A stretch of 6,665 bases of DNA, from contig JAIVGT010000048.1 of the NCBI GenBank assembly GCA_020201485.1, positions 1 to 6,665 on the forward strand, given 5' to 3'. The position numbers and the translations under genes were made by a program. The notes beneath the pieces were generated by a model, which ran no database searches, was not told the origin of the DNA, and saw only the letters and a program-made list of their open reading frames with translations. This stretch comes from Halobacteriales archaeon (GTDB taxonomy: Archaea > Thermoplasmatota > SW-10-69-26 > JACQPN01 > JAIVGT01). This document shows positions 5,159 to 6,665 of the stretch, in pieces (position 1 is the stretch's first letter; every line of letters begins with the position of its first letter).

Positions 5159-5414
5159 CGGCTTGCCGCGGCTCGGGTCCCTGCTCGGAGGAGTGTGGGC
5201 CCCGCGTGCTGCCCGGCCTCCTCGGCGCGCGGCGCCTCGGCGGGTTTTCGCGCGGGGACGGGCCGGCATGCGACGCGGGAGGCTTCAGCCTGGCGATGCC
5301 GGCAGGGCGAACGCGAAGGCGCAGCCCTTGCCCTGCGGGCGGTTCCGCGCGTGCACCCCGGATTCCGGCGCAACCCTTTTCCCCGGCTTCCCCCTTCGGC
5401 CCGCGGTCATCGTC
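5159..5414. other. GC-rich divergent intergenic region, no gene recognised
   Basis: About 255 bp of very GC-rich DNA separate the exporter promoter from pepA. Open frames exist on both strands but encode Arg/Ala/Pro-rich sequence with no family resemblance. I found no tRNA T-arm consensus and no C/D-box pair. Short GGCGC-rich self-complementary pieces occur near 5219-5240. A small RNA or a regulatory region for pepA cannot be excluded. Confidence 0.4.
5373..5384 (+). promoter_or_regulatory. Possible weak promoter element of pepA
   Basis: A short AT-containing stretch, ACCCTTTTCCCC, is the only departure from GC-rich sequence shortly before pepA and is centred about 36 nt before the ATG at 5415. 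If it acts as a TATA box, the transcript would have a leader of about 10 nt, with no Shine-Dalgarno visible. The match is poor. Confidence 0.2.
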
Positions 5415-6665
5415 ATGCCGCTGCAGTTCTCCGTCGCGCGGGGCCGCTTGGTGGAAACGAAGGATGAGGCCGTGGTCCTCTCGCTCTGGGAGGGCACGAC
5501 GAAGCTCGACGGCACGGCGAAGCTCCTCGACCAGGCGAGCGGCGGCCTGCTGACGAAGGTCTTGCAGGGCGACTTCAAGGGCAAGCGCGCCGAGACCCTC
5601 GTCCTCTACCCGAGCGGCGTCGGCGCGTCGCGCCTGCTCCTCGTCGGCTTGGGCAAGCGGAAGGGCTTCGACGCGGACGCGGTGCGCGTGGCGGGCGCCG
5701 CGGCGGCGAAGAAGCTCAACGGGCTGAAGGTGCGGAGCTACACCACCGTGCTGCACGGCGCGGGCAGCGGCGGCGTGACCCCGGAGCTGGCGGCGCAGGC
5801 CCTGACCGAGGGCACGGCCCTCGCCCTGTACAAGTTTGACAAGTACCGCACGCCGGAGGAAGAGGAGAAGGAGGAGCAGCGCGAGCCCGAGGTCGCGGCC
5901 AAGGAGAAGGCCAAGCCCAGCCTCAAGGCCCCGAAGACGGTGGAGCGCGTCACCATCCTCCTCGAGGACGCGAAGGCGCAGAAGCAGGTGGAGCGCGGCA
6001 GCCAGCTCGGCCTGGCCATCGCCGAGTCGGTGAACTTCACCCGTGACATCGTGAACGAGAGCGGCAAGGACGGCACGCCGGCGAGCATCGCCGACCGCGT
6101 GCAGCGCATGGCCAAGGAAGTGGGCCTGCAGTGCGAGGTCTACGGCAAGAAGGAGCTGGAGAAGCTCGGCTTCGGCGCGGTCCTCGCCGTGAACAGCGGC
6201 AGCGCGAACGAGGCGCGCTTCGTCGTGCTCCAGCACAACCCGAAGGGCAAGGAGACGCTCGTCTTCGTCGGCAAGGGCATCACCTTCGACTCCGGTGGCA
6301 TCAGCATCAAGCCCAGCGCGAACATGGAGAAGATGAAGTACGACAAGTCCGGCGCAGCGGCCGTGTTCGGCGCGCTGCGCGCCGCGGCCCTGATGAACGT
6401 GCCGCAGCACGTCGTCGGCCTCGCCCCGCTCACGGACAACCTGCCCAGCGGCAGCGCGTACAAGCCGGGCGACGTGGTGCGTGCCTACAACGGCAAGTGG
6501 ATCGAGGTCGTGAACACGGACGCCGAGGGGCGGGTCGTGCTCAGCGACGCCCTCGCCTTCGCCAGCAAGGAGTTTCAGCCCGCGGCCATCGTGGACCTGG
6601 CGACGCTCACCGGGGCGTGCGGCGTGGCGCTCGGCAACCTCTACGTCGGCCTGATGAGCACGGAC
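5415..6665 (+). CDS. pepA: Leucyl aminopeptidase, family M17 (PepA), 3' end off window
   Basis: The window holds 417 codons; the bacterial PepA has about 500, so roughly the last 80-90 residues are missing. M17 enzymes are cytosolic hexamers that use two metal ions to remove N-terminal residues from peptides. The N-terminal domain spans about 1-145; a very charged segment (147-173, Glu-rich then Lys-rich) links it to the catalytic domain. Metal ligands and catalytic residues align with E. coli PepA: VGKG Lys287, FDSGG Asp292, ISIKPS Lys299, MKYDKSG Asp310, and NTDAEGR Asp369, Glu371 and Arg373; DLATLTGAC (394-402) follows. All expected ligands within this stretch are present, so the enzyme should be active if the missing end is intact. 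The start is the ATG at 5415, where the N-terminal domain begins (MPLQFSVARG). It is divergent from the exporter operon with no evident functional link. Confidence 0.95.
   Translation, partial: MPLQFSVARGRLVETKDEAVVLSLWEGTTKLDGTAKLLDQASGGLLTKVLQGDFKGKRAETLVLYPSGVGASRLLLVGLGKRKGFDADAVRVAGAAAAKKLNGLKVRSYTTVLHGAGSGGVTPELAAQALTEGTALALYKFDKYRTPEEEEKEEQREPEVAAKEKAKPSLKAPKTVERVTILLEDAKAQKQVERGSQLGLAIAESVNFTRDIVNESGKDGTPASIADRVQRMAKEVGLQCEVYGKKELEKLGFGAVLAVNSGSANEARFVVLQHNPKGKETLVFVGKGITFDSGGISIKPSANMEKMKYDKSGAAAVFGALRAAALMNVPQHVVGLAPLTDNLPSGSAYKPGDVVRAYNGKWIEVVNTDAEGRVVLSDALAFASKEFQPAAIVDLATLTGACGVALGNLYVGLMSTD

Noticed and set aside
5159..5414. tRNA or C/D-box RNA in the pepA upstream gap
   Set aside because: No GGTTCRANTCC-type T-arm, acceptor pairing or paired C and D boxes could be found on either strand.
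5151..6410. 419-codon open frame on the minus strand antisense to pepA
   Set aside because: The product is Leu/Ala/Arg/His low-complexity sequence from reading GC-rich pepA codons backwards; the plus strand encodes an unmistakable M17 peptidase.

Overview
The window looks archaeal. The best single marker is a complete aIF2-beta gene (1997-2626, minus) with a C4 zinc ribbon and a C-terminal TRAM domain. Promoter layout agrees: the aIF2-beta and ABC ATPase genes each carry an AT-rich TATA-like box centred about 26-28 nt upstream of the start codon and no Shine-Dalgarno. That is the geometry of leaderless archaeal transcripts. GC content is very high to the right of about 1600 (by eye 70-75%, with AAG, GAG and CTC favoured codons). 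TRAM-bearing aIF2-beta is familiar from Halobacteria. However, these proteins are not strongly acidic and several have Lys/Arg-rich tails, so I lean towards a high-GC Thermoplasmatota-type (euryarchaeal) genome. That placement is inference.

Layout: (1) 1-1589, clearly lower GC (by eye mid to upper 50s %) with more AT-ending codons. It holds two divergent exported-type genes: a minus-strand gene running off the left edge, whose C-terminal half resembles the G1 (eqolisin) glutamic peptidase fold, and a plus-strand small lipoprotein of unknown function. This segment looks like an accessory insertion beside conserved genes. (2) 1590-3143: a TfoX_N-family gene broken by an internal out-of-frame deletion; aIF2-beta convergent with it; and an intact TfoX_N/YjbR-like gene with a repetitive lysine-rich tail, divergent from aIF2-beta. 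(3) 3145-5129: a minus-strand two-gene operon for a DrrAB-type ABC exporter, ATPase first and permease second. They are separated by 2 nt, and the permease is served by a strong Shine-Dalgarno inside the ATPase gene. (4) 5130-5414: a GC-rich divergent intergenic region with the ATPase promoter. (5) 5415-6665: a plus-strand M17 leucyl aminopeptidase (PepA) cut by the right edge with its active-site motifs present.

The genes do not form one pathway. The conserved part is an ordinary, tightly packed archaeal neighbourhood (translation initiation, export ABC system, cytosolic peptidase). I see no tRNA, rRNA, CRISPR array, transposase or integrase. No obviously new multi-gene system is present. 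The items most worth following are the G1-like secreted protein and its lipoprotein neighbour, and the pair of basic-tailed TfoX_N-like genes (one broken) flanking aIF2-beta.
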